Assembly (NCBI RefSeq): GCF_001886615.1
Contig: NZ_CP018139.1
Coordinates: 1,302,001 to 1,366,000, forward strand
DNA from: Halomonas aestuarii
GTDB taxonomy: Bacteria > Pseudomonadota > Gammaproteobacteria > Pseudomonadales > Halomonadaceae
DNA: 64,000 bases
Direction: 5' to 3'
In this document: piece by piece, positions 47,906 to 57,737 of the stretch
Layout of the letters: each line of letters starts with the position of its first letter
Numbering within the stretch: position 1 is the stretch's first letter
Notes under the pieces: generated by a model
What the model saw: the letters and a program-made list of their open reading frames with translations, nothing else
Database searches by the model: none
What the model was told of the DNA's origin: nothing
Position numbers and translations under genes: made by a program

Positions 47906-50101
47906 CTACCGGCCGGCCTCGCCGGGGGAAAGCCCGTCACCACGGGCGAGGAGTCGCGCCACGATCGCTCGCAACCCGGCCTGGACGCCCTTCCTGCCCG
48001 ACACCCCCAGGCGCAGCGCCAGCCAGGTCGCCCCACGCCCCTGGAAGGCCCAGGCCGCCAGCAGCGCCAGCCCCTCATCCCGCCCGCTCACCCCACCTGC
48101 CGCACGGTACCTGACCAGCGCCTGGATCGCCGGGCGGGCCAGGGCCGGCTCACGATGGCAGAAGGCCACATCGGCGAGATCGCGACGGTCCGCCTCGTCG
48201 AGGGGGGCCGCCGGCCCCTCGGCGAGCAGGGCCAGCACCACCGCCGGCGCCAGCTCGGCCAGCTCGAAGGCCAGCAGGCCGGGGAGCTGGCGCTGGAAGC
48301 GCGTCCGCAAGCGCTCGGCGAGGGCCTCCCCCGCCGAGCTGGTGGGCCGCACCACCATCAGCGCGTGCTCCCCGGTGGCGGTCTCCCGCGTCAGCCCCAG
48401 GCGGACGGCCCGGAACCCGGTCGACTGCCAGAAGGCCAGCAGACCCGGCTCGGCACCGAAGCTCGCGCCCAGCAGGTCGACCCCCTCGTGGCGGGCCTGT
48501 TCGACCTCGGCCGCGAGCAGGCAATGCCCCAGCCCGTGGCGGCGACAATCGGCGGGCACGGCGATACGCAGCACCCGCCGCAGGCGCGCGGTCAGCGCCT
48601 CGCGCTCCCCGGCATGGGCGGCGAGCGACTGGGCGAGCAGGTGGCCGCGGGGGCGACGCTCGCCCCGCGCCACCCGCTCGGCGAGGTCGGCCGGAAAGCC
48701 GCCCTCGTCGCCGCTCACCGCCACGCCCTGCAGATGCCCCCCCGCCTCGAGGGTCGCGATGCCGACCCCCGGCCCGTCCAGCAGCCGACGCAGGTCGGCG
48801 GGCGTAGTGCGGTAGTGGGCCTGCACCAGCAGGCCGAACAGTGCCCGCAGCCGTGGCTCGTCGATCGCCAGGGCATCGCGGTCCAGGCGGCGACGGGTGG
48901 GCACCCCGGCGGAGGACGAGGGTGTCGCCGGCTCGGCATCCAGCAGCAGCAGGCTCGCGGTGAGCGCCTCCAGAGGATCGCCCCGGGCCCAGCGGATCGG
49001 CTCGGCCAGGTGGCACTCTCGCCAGTCGGGTGTCTGCCGCTCGAGCCGTTCACGGAAGCGCAGCGCGAAGCCGCGCCCCGACCCCTCGTAGCCATGCACG
49101 GTGGTGGCGAAGGCGATGCGCGGGAAGGCATCGAGCCAGTCCCCCAGCAGGGGGGCGGGGATCGCCGCCGCCTCGTCCACCAGCAGCAGCCGGCCGGGGC
49201 CGCCGACCTCGCCACGTTCGGCCAGGTTTGCCAGCTCGTCGGGGGCCAGGAAGCGCACCCGACCCTCGGCCGTCTCGAAGGCATTGCCCCGCCGGACGCC
49301 CTCGGGGCAGAGCGCCGCCAGGCGCTCGAAGAGCCCGGCCACCGCCGCCGGGCGCGGGGCCGTGACCAGGATCTCGGCCTCTCCCGACGCCAGCAGCCGG
49401 GCGCAGGCGATGCCCAGCGCCGCCGTCTTGCCGCGGCCACGATCGGCGGTCAGCACCAGCGGGCGGCGACGGCGCAGCCGGGTCAGCCGCGACACCGCCT
49501 CGGCCTGGTCAAGGGTCAGGCAGGCCTCGTCGCCGGGCGGTGGCGGGGCGGCGGGCAGGGCCTGGTCTGATGAGGCCACGGGCAGGTCAGGCAGGCACGG
49601 CACCTCGCCCGCCGTCCAGCGGATCACGCGCGCATCGCGGTGCAGCAGCCGGGCGAGGCGCGCCAGGTAGCGGGCGGTGAGCTGTTCCGCCCGCCAGGGG
49701 TGGTCGGCCAGGCGGCGATAGTCGGCATCGGGGCGATGTCCCCAGTCGTAAGGAGTCATCAGCGCCAGCAGGCCGCCGGCCCGCAGCGTGCCGACCAGCG
49801 CCCCGAAGGCCTCGGGGTCGAAGCCGCTCGCTGCCGATACGGCATCGACGACCACCAGGTCCTGCTCGCCCCCCAGCCGCGTGCGGGCCTTCGCCGCCGG
49901 CAGCCAGGCCGAGGCCTCGAGGCCATCGGGCGGCTCGGCGGCGATCCACAGCGGCGCTTGCCAGGCCTCCTCCCGCCACAGGGCCAGGGCCTCCCGGCGG
50001 CAGGCCTCGGCCTCGCCGGTCAGCCATACCAGGCCGCGCCAGCGGCAGCGGGCGAGCCGGCGGCGGGTTTCCTGCAGGGGGGCGAGGCGGCTGGAGGTCA
50101 T
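47906..50101 (-). CDS. tmcA: tRNA(Met) cytidine acetyltransferase
   Basis: Enzyme of 731 residues that acetylates the wobble C34 of elongator tRNA-Met using ATP and acetyl-CoA. Domain order: N-terminal DUF1726-type domain, RNA-helicase-like ATPase with Walker A TADRGRGKTAALG at about residue 220 and LLLVDEAAAIP Walker B, a GNAT domain with CRRHGLGHCLLAAEVEQA at about 515, and a C-terminal tRNA-binding part. Length is slightly above the enterobacterial form. Confidence 0.93.
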   Translation of the reverse strand: MTSSRLAPLQETRRRLARCRWRGLVWLTGEAEACRREALALWREEAWQAPLWIAAEPPDGLEASAWLPAAKARTRLGGEQDLVVVDAVSAASGFDPEAFGALVGTLRAGGLLALMTPYDWGHRPDADYRRLADHPWRAEQLTARYLARLARLLHRDARVIRWTAGEVPCLPDLPVASSDQALPAAPPPPGDEACLTLDQAEAVSRLTRLRRRRPLVLTADRGRGKTAALGIACARLLASGEAEILVTAPRPAAVAGLFERLAALCPEGVRRGNAFETAEGRVRFLAPDELANLAERGEVGGPGRLLLVDEAAAIPAPLLGDWLDAFPRIAFATTVHGYEGSGRGFALRFRERLERQTPDWRECHLAEPIRWARGDPLEALTASLLLLDAEPATPSSSAGVPTRRRLDRDALAIDEPRLRALFGLLVQAHYRTTPADLRRLLDGPGVGIATLEAGGHLQGVAVSGDEGGFPADLAERVARGERRPRGHLLAQSLAAHAGEREALTARLRRVLRIAVPADCRRHGLGHCLLAAEVEQARHEGVDLLGASFGAEPGLLAFWQSTGFRAVRLGLTRETATGEHALMVVRPTSSAGEALAERLRTRFQRQLPGLLAFELAELAPAVVLALLAEGPAAPLDEADRRDLADVAFCHREPALARPAIQALVRYRAAGGVSGRDEGLALLAAWAFQGRGATWLALRLGVSGRKGVQAGLRAIVARLLARGDGLSPGEAGR

Positions 50102-50450
50102 CCGGGGCTCCGTCAGAGGCTCAACTTTGGTCTAAGAACGGCCGGCCTTTTCAACGATGGCGGCCATTTCGGGACTGCAACACTACCCTCATACGATCGT
50201 TTCAAGATGCTGATCTATATGACATTATACTCATGAGAACGGCGTTCTATCGCCACCGGTCCGGACCCTCGGCGCGGCAACGCTCCCGGTCGAACATTGC
50301 CGCCGGCCCATGCTAGCTTGATTCCTGTTGCCGAGTTGCCCGGCCGGTCAGGCCGGTGCCCGGGAGCCCGAAAGGATCCCGCACCGGCACCCGACGGCCG
50401 TTCACCCATCGACTTCTCCAACAACAGAACAACCCATAGGGAGCACCTCC
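50102..50450. other. Divergent promoter region of tmcA and dctP
   Basis: 349 bp without a gene. The AT-rich stretch near 50200-50235 contains TATACT (50226-50231), a possible -10 element for dctP with a poor -35; confidence is low. No clear operator palindrome was seen. Confidence 0.5.
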
Positions 50451-51554
50451 ATGAAGAAGATGACAAGGTTTGCCCTCACCGGGCTGGCGGCCGGCGTCGC
50501 CATCGCCGCCATGAGTTCCACCGCCCAGGCCCAGGAACAGTGGACCATGACCACCACCTGGCCGGACAACCTGGACCTGATCCAGATCGACCGCCACTGG
50601 GCCGAGCTGGTCAACACGCTCGCCGGTGACGAGGTGAAGATCAACTTCCGCGCCGGCGGCACCCTGATGCCCGGCACCGAGGTGTTCGACGCCACCCAGA
50701 CCGGCAGCATCCAGGCCGCCGGCGACTGGCCCGGCTACTGGGCCGGCTACAGCCCGGCCTTCTCGCCGCTGGCCACCACCACCAGCCTGTTCAACGGCGT
50801 GGACTACCTGAACTGGATCAACGAGTGGGGCGGCTTCGAGCTCTACCAGGAGGTCTACGGCGACTACAACATGGTCTACCTGCCCTACGGCATCACCAAC
50901 AACGAGTCCGGTTTCCGCGGCGGCACGCCGATCGAGAGCCTCGCCGACCTCGAGGGCAAGCGCCTGCGCCTCTCCGGCCGTGACCAGGGCCGGGTGCTCG
51001 AGAAGCTGGGCGGCTCCCAGGTCACCCTGGCCGGCGGCGAGATCTACCAGGCCATCGAGCGCGGCGTGGTCGACGGCGCCGAGTTCTCCACCCCCGGCGT
51101 GGACTACAAGGCCGGGTTCTCCGAGGTGGCCGACTACTGGTCCGTGCCGGGCTGGCACCAGTCCGCCAGCGTGTTCGGCGTGATGATCAACAAGGATTCC
51201 TGGGACGCCCTCTCCGAGGAGACCCAGGAGAAGCTGAAGATCGCCGCACAGGCCACCATGGCGTGGTCCCTGGCCTGGTCCGAGCGCGAGTCCACCGAGG
51301 GCACGGTGAAGTTCCTGGAGGACGGCACCGAGATCAACCAGCTCTCCGCGGAGGATCTCGCCGAGATCCAGCGCATCACCAACGAGGTGATCGTCCAGGG
51401 GGCCTGCGAGGACCCGATGCACGCCAAGGTCTACCACTCCATGATCAGCTACCTGGAGCACTACGCCAACTGGCGCGACGTCTCGGTGCCCTACAACATG
51501 AGCCGCGTCACCGACGACCTGCCCTCGCTGGAGGAGATCGAGGCCTGCATGTAA
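50451..51554 (+). CDS. dctP: TRAP transporter periplasmic binding protein (DctP, TakP-like)
   Basis: Binding protein of 367 residues with a signal peptide of about 26 residues (ending STAQA). Seen: GTLMPGTEVFDATQTGSIQA, GKRLRLSGRDQGRVLEKLGG with the conserved Arg that grips a carboxylate, and GEIYQAIERGVVDGAEFSTP. The pattern is nearest the TakP-type branch that binds 2-oxo or hydroxy acids. ATG 50451 follows GGGAGCACCTCC. First gene of a complete dctPQM set. Confidence 0.9.
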   Translation: MKKMTRFALTGLAAGVAIAAMSSTAQAQEQWTMTTTWPDNLDLIQIDRHWAELVNTLAGDEVKINFRAGGTLMPGTEVFDATQTGSIQAAGDWPGYWAGYSPAFSPLATTTSLFNGVDYLNWINEWGGFELYQEVYGDYNMVYLPYGITNNESGFRGGTPIESLADLEGKRLRLSGRDQGRVLEKLGGSQVTLAGGEIYQAIERGVVDGAEFSTPGVDYKAGFSEVADYWSVPGWHQSASVFGVMINKDSWDALSEETQEKLKIAAQATMAWSLAWSERESTEGTVKFLEDGTEINQLSAEDLAEIQRITNEVIVQGACEDPMHAKVYHSMISYLEHYANWRDVSVPYNMSRVTDDLPSLEEIEACM

Positions 51555-51589
51555 GGCCTCACCCTGGCCTCCCGCCCGGGAGGCCCTGC

Positions 51590-51623
51590 CGGCCGGCCAT
51601 CGCCCTCTGGGGATGGCCGGCCG
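51590..51623 (+). terminator. Intercistronic hairpin between dctP and dctQ
   Basis: Perfect 12-bp stem 51590-51601 with 51612-51623 and a 10-nt loop; a smaller palindrome (51566-51585) precedes it. Position after a binding-protein gene suggests mRNA stabilisation or partial attenuation to keep dctP in excess. Confidence 0.7.
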
Positions 51624-51660
51624 ATCGTCGTGTTCCCACTGATTCACGAGAGCCTCGCTC

Positions 51661-52164
51661 ATGAACGCCATTGCCAAGGCCATCGATGCCCTCAACGAGG
51701 GGTTCGGTCGCCTGATCGCTCCGCTGATCGCCGTGGTCACCCTGATCGTGATCTACGACATCGGCATGCGCTTCTTCATCGGACGGCCCAGTGACTGGGC
51801 CTTCGACATCACCAAGATGCTGTTCGGCGTCCACTTCATGCTGATGGCCGCCTACGGGCTGCGCCACCATGCCCATGTCGAGGTCGACGTGCTCAAGCGC
51901 CTGATCTCGCGTCGCAAGCAGGCGGCGCTCGAGATCATCGGCTACCTGATCTTCTTCGTGCCCTTCATCTGGATGCTGATCACCCTGGGCTGGAGCTTCT
52001 TCGAACGCTCCTTCAGCCGCGGCGAGACCACCTACGGGATGGTCGCCATCCCCGTCTACCCGGTGAAGGCGGTGATCGTCATCACCGCCGTGCTGCTCCT
52101 GCTCCAGGCCGTGGCCATCGTCATCCGTGCCATCCAGCAACTGCGCGAGGAGGAGGCCGCATGA
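51661..52164 (+). CDS. dctQ: TRAP transporter small permease (DctQ)
   Basis: Four-helix membrane protein of 167 residues. Helices start VTLIVIYDIGMRFFIGRPSDWAFD (with the family Arg-Phe pattern) and end VITAVLLLLQAVAIVIRAIQ. Its stop overlaps the dctM start by 4 nt. Confidence 0.92.
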   Translation: MNAIAKAIDALNEGFGRLIAPLIAVVTLIVIYDIGMRFFIGRPSDWAFDITKMLFGVHFMLMAAYGLRHHAHVEVDVLKRLISRRKQAALEIIGYLIFFVPFIWMLITLGWSFFERSFSRGETTYGMVAIPVYPVKAVIVITAVLLLLQAVAIVIRAIQQLREEEAA

Positions 52165-53489
52165 GCCCCGAAATGCTCACCCTGTTCATGTTCAGCGGCC
52201 TGCTGATCGGCCTGTTCATGGGCCATCCGCTGGCCTTCGTGCTGGGCGGCATGGCCGTTCTGGGTGCCTGGCTCGGCCCCGGCGCCAACACGCTCGGCAT
52301 CATCATCAACAACATCTACGGCAACGCCATGGACAACTATGTCCTGGTGGCGATCCCGCTGTTCATCCTCATGGCCCGCTTCCTCAACGACTCGGGGGTC
52401 ACCGAGAAGATGTTCGACACGATGCGCCTGCTGCTCGCCAACCTGCGCGGCGGCCTGGCGCTGACGGTGGTGGTCGTCTCGGTGCTGCTGGCCGCCACCA
52501 CCGGCATCGTCGGCGCCTCCATCGCGGTGATGGGCATGATCGCCCTGGTCCCGATGCTCAAGTACGGCTACAACAAGCAGCTCAGCACGGGCGTGATCAT
52601 GGCCAGCGGCTGCCTGGGCATCCTGATCCCGCCGAGCATCATGCTCATCCTGATGGCCAGCTACTCGCCGGTCTCGGTGGGGGCGCTGTTCGCCGGCGCC
52701 CTGGTGCCCGGCCTGATGCTCGGGGTGATGTACGCCCTCTACGTGCTGGTGATCTGCCACATCAAGCCCTCCTACGGCCCGCTGGTGCCGGCGGAGGAGC
52801 AGGCGGAGAACAGCACCCGCGAGCTGCTGGTCATGCTGGGCAAGTACGTGCTGCCGCCCATGGCGCTGATCCTCGGGGTGCTGGGCTCGCTGTTCACGGG
52901 CATCGCCACCGCCACCGAGGCCTCGGCCATCGGCGTGACCATCGCCTTCCTGCTGTTCCTGATCTTCGGTGACCGCAAGGCCTCGACCTGCTACAACACC
53001 CTGATCGAGGCCAGCAAGACCACCACCATGGTGATGCTGGTGCTGGTCGGCGCCACCGCCTTCACCGGGGTCTTCTCCATCGGCGGCGGCATGGAGGTGA
53101 TCCACGAGGTGGTGATGGCCATGCCGGGCGGCAACGTCGGGGCGCTGATCCTGATGTTCTTCCTGGTCTTCATCCTGGGCATGTTCCTGGACTGGACCGG
53201 CATCGTCCTGCTGAGCTTCCCGATCATGCTGCCGATCATCGACAGCATGGGCGTCGACGTGCTGTGGTTCGTGGTAATGGTCGCCGTGGTGCTGCAGACC
53301 TCGTTCCTCACGCCGCCGTTCGGCTATGCGCTCTTCTACCTGAAGGGGGTGGCCCCCAAGGGGGTCGAGACCCTCGACCTCTACCGGGCGGTGATCCCGT
53401 TCTGCGCGCTGATCGTGCTGGCCTGTCTGCTGATGGCCTTCTTCCCGGTGCTGGTGACCGGCCTGCCGTCGATGCTGATCGGCTACTGA
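52161..53489 (+). CDS. dctM: TRAP transporter large permease (DctM)
   Basis: Twelve-helix sodium-driven permease of 442 residues. Seen: LFMGHPLAFVLGGMAVLGAWL, VGASIAVMGMIALVPMLKYGY, ASGCLGILIPPSIMLILMA and LTPPFGYALFYLKGVAP, all diagnostic. Works with DctP and DctQ. Ended by a very strong terminator. Confidence 0.94.
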   Translation: MSPEMLTLFMFSGLLIGLFMGHPLAFVLGGMAVLGAWLGPGANTLGIIINNIYGNAMDNYVLVAIPLFILMARFLNDSGVTEKMFDTMRLLLANLRGGLALTVVVVSVLLAATTGIVGASIAVMGMIALVPMLKYGYNKQLSTGVIMASGCLGILIPPSIMLILMASYSPVSVGALFAGALVPGLMLGVMYALYVLVICHIKPSYGPLVPAEEQAENSTRELLVMLGKYVLPPMALILGVLGSLFTGIATATEASAIGVTIAFLLFLIFGDRKASTCYNTLIEASKTTTMVMLVLVGATAFTGVFSIGGGMEVIHEVVMAMPGGNVGALILMFFLVFILGMFLDWTGIVLLSFPIMLPIIDSMGVDVLWFVVMVAVVLQTSFLTPPFGYALFYLKGVAPKGVETLDLYRAVIPFCALIVLACLLMAFFPVLVTGLPSMLIGY

Positions 53490-53509
53490 CCCCTCCCCCG
53501 AGGCACGCC

Positions 53510-53546
53510 CACGACGCCCGCCGCTCCCCGAGCGGCGGGCGTCGTG
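53510..53546 (+). terminator. Terminator of the TRAP operon
   Basis: Perfect 16-bp GC-rich stem (53510-53525 with 53531-53546) and a 5-nt CCCCG loop, 21 bp after the dctM stop. Confidence 0.85.
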
Positions 53547-53590
53547 CTTGACGGAGGTCACGACGGCAGTGGCTGCAGTGGCACGGGCCA

Positions 53591-53608
53591 ACTGATACAA
53601 TTCTCAGT
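53591..53608. promoter_or_regulatory. Weak Fur-box-like site before the iron permease gene
   Basis: ACTGA-N8-TCAGT inverted repeat; on the minus strand it contains TGAGAAT followed by TATC, resembling a Fur box shortened by one base. Plausible given the iron transporter downstream, but far from consensus. Confidence 0.35.
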
Positions 53609-53661
53609 CGCAAATATCTCGCATCCCTGCATCCAACGCCCCGGCACGGAAGGAGACCTCG

Positions 53662-55341
53662 TTGACCAGTCCGGCCAGTTCCCGCGCGCGTGCCCCCTCT
53701 CGCCTGTCGATGCCCTTCACCGTCTGGAATGCGCTGACCATCGGCATCGCCCTGATCGTCGCGCTGCCGGTCATCGTGGTGCTGGCGCACCTGTTCATGC
53801 CCACCGACGGCATCTGGCAGCACCTGGGCAGCACGGTGCTGCCCCGCTACCTGGGCAATACCCTCTTCCTGGTGGTGACGGTGGGCCTCGGCACCTTCGT
53901 CATCGGCACCGGCACCGCCTGGCTGGTGGTGATGTGCCGCTTTCCGGGACGCCGGCTCTTCGAGTGGGGGCTGCTGCTGCCGCTGGCGGTGCCGACTTAC
54001 GTGATAGCCTATGCCTACACGGACTTCCTGCAGTTCGCCGGCCCGCTCCAGACCTGGCTGCGCGAGACCTTCGGCTGGTCGGCCGGCGACTACTTCTTCC
54101 CGGACATCCGCTCGCTGTGGGGGGCGGCGACCCTGATCACCCTGGTGCTCTACCCCTACGTCTACATGCTGGCCCGGGCGGCCTTCCTGGAGCAGTCGGT
54201 GTGCGTCCTGGACGTGGGGCGGACCCTGGGACGCGGCCCCTGGCGGCTGTTCACCAGCGTGGCCCTGCCGCTGGCGCGCCCGGCCATCGTCGGGGGGGTG
54301 TCGCTGGCGTTGATGGAGACCCTCAACGAGTTCGGGGCGGTGCAGTACTTCGGCGTCGACACCTTCACCACCGGCATCTACCGCACCTGGTTCGGCATGG
54401 GTGAACAGGTGGCCGCGGCCCAGCTCGCCGCCTGCCTGCTGGCCTTCGTGATCGCCCTGGTGCTGCTGGAGCGCTGGTCCCGGGGCAAGCGGCGCTACTT
54501 CCACACCACGGGCCGCTACCAGCACCTCCCCGAGTTCGTGCTCCACGGCTGGCGGGCCTGGGCCACCACCCTCGCCTGCCTGGTCCCGGTGCTGCTCGGC
54601 TTCTTGATCCCCTGCGCCCTGCTGGGCTACCTCTCGTTCCAGGGTGGGGATTCGCTGTTCGGTGCCGCCTTCCTGGAGTTCGCCGGCAACAGCCTGCTGC
54701 TGGCGGCGCTCGCGTCGGTGGTGGCCGTGAGTCTCGCCCTGCTGCTGAGCTACGGGGCAAGGCTCAACCCCGGCAGGGTCACCCGGGTGGCCACGCGCGT
54801 CGCCGCCATGGGCTATGCGGTGCCGGGCTCGGTGGTGGCGGTGGGCATCCTGATCCCCTTCGTGTGGATGGACCACCAGATCAACGACCTCATGAAGGGG
54901 CAGTTCGGGATCGTCGTGGGGCTGCTGCTCAGCGGATCGGCGTTCATCCTGATCTACGCCTACCTGGTGCGCTTCCTGGCCGTCTCCTTCAACGCCATCG
55001 AGGCGAGCCTCGGCAAGGTGACGCCGAGCATGGATGCGGCCTCACGGACGCTGGGGCAGACGGCGAGCGGCACCCTGCGCAAGGTGCATACTCCCATCAT
55101 GCGCGGCAGCCTGATCGCCGCTGGCATCCTGGTCTTCGTGGACGTGATGAAGGAGCTGCCGGCCACGGTGATCCTGCGCCCCTTCAACTTCGATACCCTG
55201 GCCATCCGGGCCCACAGCCTGGCCGCCGACGAACGCCTGGCCGAGGCCTCGACCTCGTCACTGGCCATCGTGGCAGTAGGCATCCTCCCGGTGGTCCTGC
55301 TCAGCATCGCCATGCGCCGCTCCCGCCCCGGCAGCCGCTGA
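53662..55341 (+). CDS. fbpB: Iron(III) ABC importer permease (FbpB-like)
   Basis: Fused double permease of 559 residues with about twelve helices and two EAA loops: DVGRTLGRGPWRLFTSVALPLARPAI in the first half and DAASRTLGQTASGTLRKVHTPI in the second. TTG 53662 is the start with AAGGAGA before it. It would import Fe(III) with the FbpA and FbpC proteins encoded next to it. Its last 84 bp overlap the convergent fbpC gene. Confidence 0.9.
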   Translation: MTSPASSRARAPSRLSMPFTVWNALTIGIALIVALPVIVVLAHLFMPTDGIWQHLGSTVLPRYLGNTLFLVVTVGLGTFVIGTGTAWLVVMCRFPGRRLFEWGLLLPLAVPTYVIAYAYTDFLQFAGPLQTWLRETFGWSAGDYFFPDIRSLWGAATLITLVLYPYVYMLARAAFLEQSVCVLDVGRTLGRGPWRLFTSVALPLARPAIVGGVSLALMETLNEFGAVQYFGVDTFTTGIYRTWFGMGEQVAAAQLAACLLAFVIALVLLERWSRGKRRYFHTTGRYQHLPEFVLHGWRAWATTLACLVPVLLGFLIPCALLGYLSFQGGDSLFGAAFLEFAGNSLLLAALASVVAVSLALLLSYGARLNPGRVTRVATRVAAMGYAVPGSVVAVGILIPFVWMDHQINDLMKGQFGIVVGLLLSGSAFILIYAYLVRFLAVSFNAIEASLGKVTPSMDAASRTLGQTASGTLRKVHTPIMRGSLIAAGILVFVDVMKELPATVILRPFNFDTLAIRAHSLAADERLAEASTSSLAIVAVGILPVVLLSIAMRRSRPGSR

Positions 55342-56442
55342 GGGCTCGAGGGGAAAGACGAACACCTGGGAGGCATCCAGGCCGATCATGATCGGCTGGC
55401 CCTCCCGGGGCAGGAAGACCCCCGGGGCGCGGGCGTGCAGGTGGGATTCCTCGCCGTCGGGGGTGTGGGCACAGATGTGCAGCATGCTGGTGCGGCCCAG
55501 CAGCTTGGCCATGATGATGTGGCTGTGGTGGTGCTCGGGAGGCTCGTCCAGCGGCACCACCCGCAGGGCCTCGGGCCGGATCATCACCCGCACCCGACTG
55601 CCCTCCGGCAGGTCCTGGCCGGAGACGTCCCCCACCGGGGTCACCACCCTGCCGTCCACCACCCGTCCCTCGAGTTCGTTCACCTCGCCGAAGAAGGTGA
55701 CCACGAAGGGGTCGGCCGGAGTGCAGTAGAGCTCCAGCGGCGTCCCGGCCTGGACCACCCGTCCCTCGCGCATCAGCACGATGCGATCGGCCATGAACAT
55801 GGCCTCCTCGGGATCATGGGTCACCAGCAGCACGCCCGCGCCGACCTTCTTCAGCACGTGCAGGGTATCGTCGCGGATGCGGTCGCGCAGGCGGGCGTCG
55901 AGGCTGGAGAAGGGTTCGTCGAGCAGCATCAGCTGCGGGGCTGGCGCCAGCGCCCGGGCCAGGGCGATCCGCTGCTGCTGCCCCCCCGACAGCATGTGCG
56001 GGAAGACCCGCGCATAGCGCTCCATGCCCAGCAGCTCCAGCAGTTCGTAGGCCCGGCGACGGCGCTGCTGCGCGGGCAGCGACTCGAGACCGAAGGCCAC
56101 GTTGTCGAGCACCGACAGGTGCGGGAACAGGGCCGAATCCTGGAAGGCGAGGCCGACGTTGCGCTTCTCCGGCGGGACATGGGAGCGGCCGCTCCCCATC
56201 GACTCGCCGCCCAGCGCCACGCTCCCCTGCTGGACACGCTCGAGCCCTGCGGCGATCCGCAGCAGGGTGGACTTGCCGCAGCCAGAGGGGCCCAGCAGAC
56301 AAACGATCTCCCCGGGCTTGACCTCCAGGGAGACGTCCTCCACGGCCAGGTGCTGCTGGTAGGCATGGCGGATCTGGTGCATGGCGAGCACGGGCGCCGC
56401 ATCCGCCGTCGCGTCGGGGGAAAGGATCGGTTGGCTGGTCAT
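55258..56442 (-). CDS. fbpC: Iron(III) ABC importer ATPase (FbpC-like)
   Basis: ATPase of 394 residues: Walker A LLGPSGCGKSTLL, signature LSGGQQQRIALARAL, Walker B LMLLDEPFSSLD, and a C-terminal TOBE-type regulatory domain (TPVGDVSGQDLPEGSRVRVM and onward). Members of this branch bind Fe in the C-terminal domain. The gene is inverted relative to fbpB and fbpA; its last codons (after VFVFPLEP) are a low-complexity tail antisense to the fbpB end. Confidence 0.9.
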   Translation of the reverse strand: MTSQPILSPDATADAAPVLAMHQIRHAYQQHLAVEDVSLEVKPGEIVCLLGPSGCGKSTLLRIAAGLERVQQGSVALGGESMGSGRSHVPPEKRNVGLAFQDSALFPHLSVLDNVAFGLESLPAQQRRRRAYELLELLGMERYARVFPHMLSGGQQQRIALARALAPAPQLMLLDEPFSSLDARLRDRIRDDTLHVLKKVGAGVLLVTHDPEEAMFMADRIVLMREGRVVQAGTPLELYCTPADPFVVTFFGEVNELEGRVVDGRVVTPVGDVSGQDLPEGSRVRVMIRPEALRVVPLDEPPEHHHSHIIMAKLLGRTSMLHICAHTPDGEESHLHARAPGVFLPREGQPIMIGLDASQVFVFPLEPSAAAGAGAAHGDAEQDHREDAYCHDGQ

Positions 56443-56625
56443 GGGGTCTCGACTGCCGATGAAGAGTGTCTGGATTGCATGGTAACGCGAAAGCCTCCTG
56501 AATGCGTTGTACTATCGCTCGCATTCCCCCCGGTGCCCCGCGAGGCATGGCCGACCCTGATCTGGGTCAGGTCTCTCGAGCCCCGGCCTTGACGGCGGAT
56601 GCGGGAGGCGCTTCAATAGCGAAAG

Positions 56626-56644
56626 TTTAATGCAAAGCATTATC
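56626..56644. promoter_or_regulatory. Fur box upstream of fbpA
   Basis: The 19 bp ending GCATTATC match the GATAATGATAATCATTATC consensus at 14 positions. It lies 37 bp before the fbpA start in the divergent fbpC/fbpA region, so iron repression of fbpA is likely, with fbpC possibly included. Confidence 0.65.
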
Positions 56645-56680
56645 ATTTGAAACCGCACTACGATCACACGAGGCCTCTCC

Positions 56681-57712
56681 ATGCCACTGAACCGTCGCAT
56701 CGCCCTGCCCCTCGCCGCCCTGATGGCCGGCTCCGCCATGGCCTCCCAGGCCGCTGCCGCCGAGGAGCTCAACATCTACTCGGCACGCCACTATGACTCC
56801 GACGCGGCGCTCTACGCGGCCTTCACGGAGCAGACCGGCATCGAGGTCAACGTGCTGGAGGGCGACTCCGACCAGCTGATCCAGCGTCTCAAGCTGGAGG
56901 GCGAGGCGGGGCCAGCCGACGTGCTGATCACCGTGGACGCCGGCCGCCTGTGGCGCGGCGAGCAGGAAGGCGTCTTCGCCAGCGTCGAGTCGGCGGTGCT
57001 CGACGAGCGACTGCCGGCCTACATGCACCACCCGGAAGGCAAGTGGTTCGGCTTCAGCCAGCGCGTCCGGGCGATCTTCATCGACCCCACCGAGGTCGAC
57101 GCCGACGCCATTACCCGCTACGAGAACCTGGCCGACCCGGCGTTGAAAGGCGAGGTCTGCATCCGCTCCTCCAACAACATCTACAACCAGTCCTTGCTGG
57201 CCTCGATGATCGCCCACCACGGCGAGGAGGAGGCCGAGGCGTGGGCCCAGGGCGTGGTCGACAACTTCGCGCGAGACCCCGAGGGCGGCGACACCGACCA
57301 GATCCTCGGCGTCGCCAGCGGTGAGTGCAACGTCGCCGTGGCCAACCACTACTACTACGTGCGCCTGCTCAACTCCGACAACGAATCCGACCGCGAGGCC
57401 GCCGAGAAGGTCCAGATCGTCTTCCCCAACCAGGAAGATCGCGGCGCGCACGTCAACGTGGGCGGTGCCGGCATGGTGAAAGGCGCGCCCCATCCGGAAA
57501 ACGCGGTGCGCTTCCTCGAGTTCCTCGCCTCCGACGAGGCCCAGGCCCTCTTTGCCACCGGCAACTACGAGTTCCCCGCTGTGGACTCCGTGGAGCTCGA
57601 CGGCGTCATCGCCGCCTGGGGCGACTTCAAGAAGGACGACCTGAACGTCAGCGTGCTGGGCGAGAACAACCCGGAAGCGGTGCGCATCTTCGATCGAGTC
57701 GGCTGGCGGTAA
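56681..57712 (+). CDS. fbpA: Iron(III) periplasmic binding protein (FbpA/FutA-like)
   Basis: Binding protein of 343 residues with a 26-residue signal peptide (SAMASQAAAA). Mature start EELNIYSARHYDSDAALYAAF. The tyrosine cluster NHYYYVRLL supplies the Fe(III) ligands of the FbpA/FutA family, with an additional N-terminal Tyr-Ser-x-Arg-His-Tyr. A Fur box precedes it and a strong terminator follows it. Confidence 0.93.
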   Translation: MPLNRRIALPLAALMAGSAMASQAAAAEELNIYSARHYDSDAALYAAFTEQTGIEVNVLEGDSDQLIQRLKLEGEAGPADVLITVDAGRLWRGEQEGVFASVESAVLDERLPAYMHHPEGKWFGFSQRVRAIFIDPTEVDADAITRYENLADPALKGEVCIRSSNNIYNQSLLASMIAHHGEEEAEAWAQGVVDNFARDPEGGDTDQILGVASGECNVAVANHYYYVRLLNSDNESDREAAEKVQIVFPNQEDRGAHVNVGGAGMVKGAPHPENAVRFLEFLASDEAQALFATGNYEFPAVDSVELDGVIAAWGDFKKDDLNVSVLGENNPEAVRIFDRVGWR

Positions 57713-57737
57713 GCCATCAGGCCAGCCTCAGACGAAC

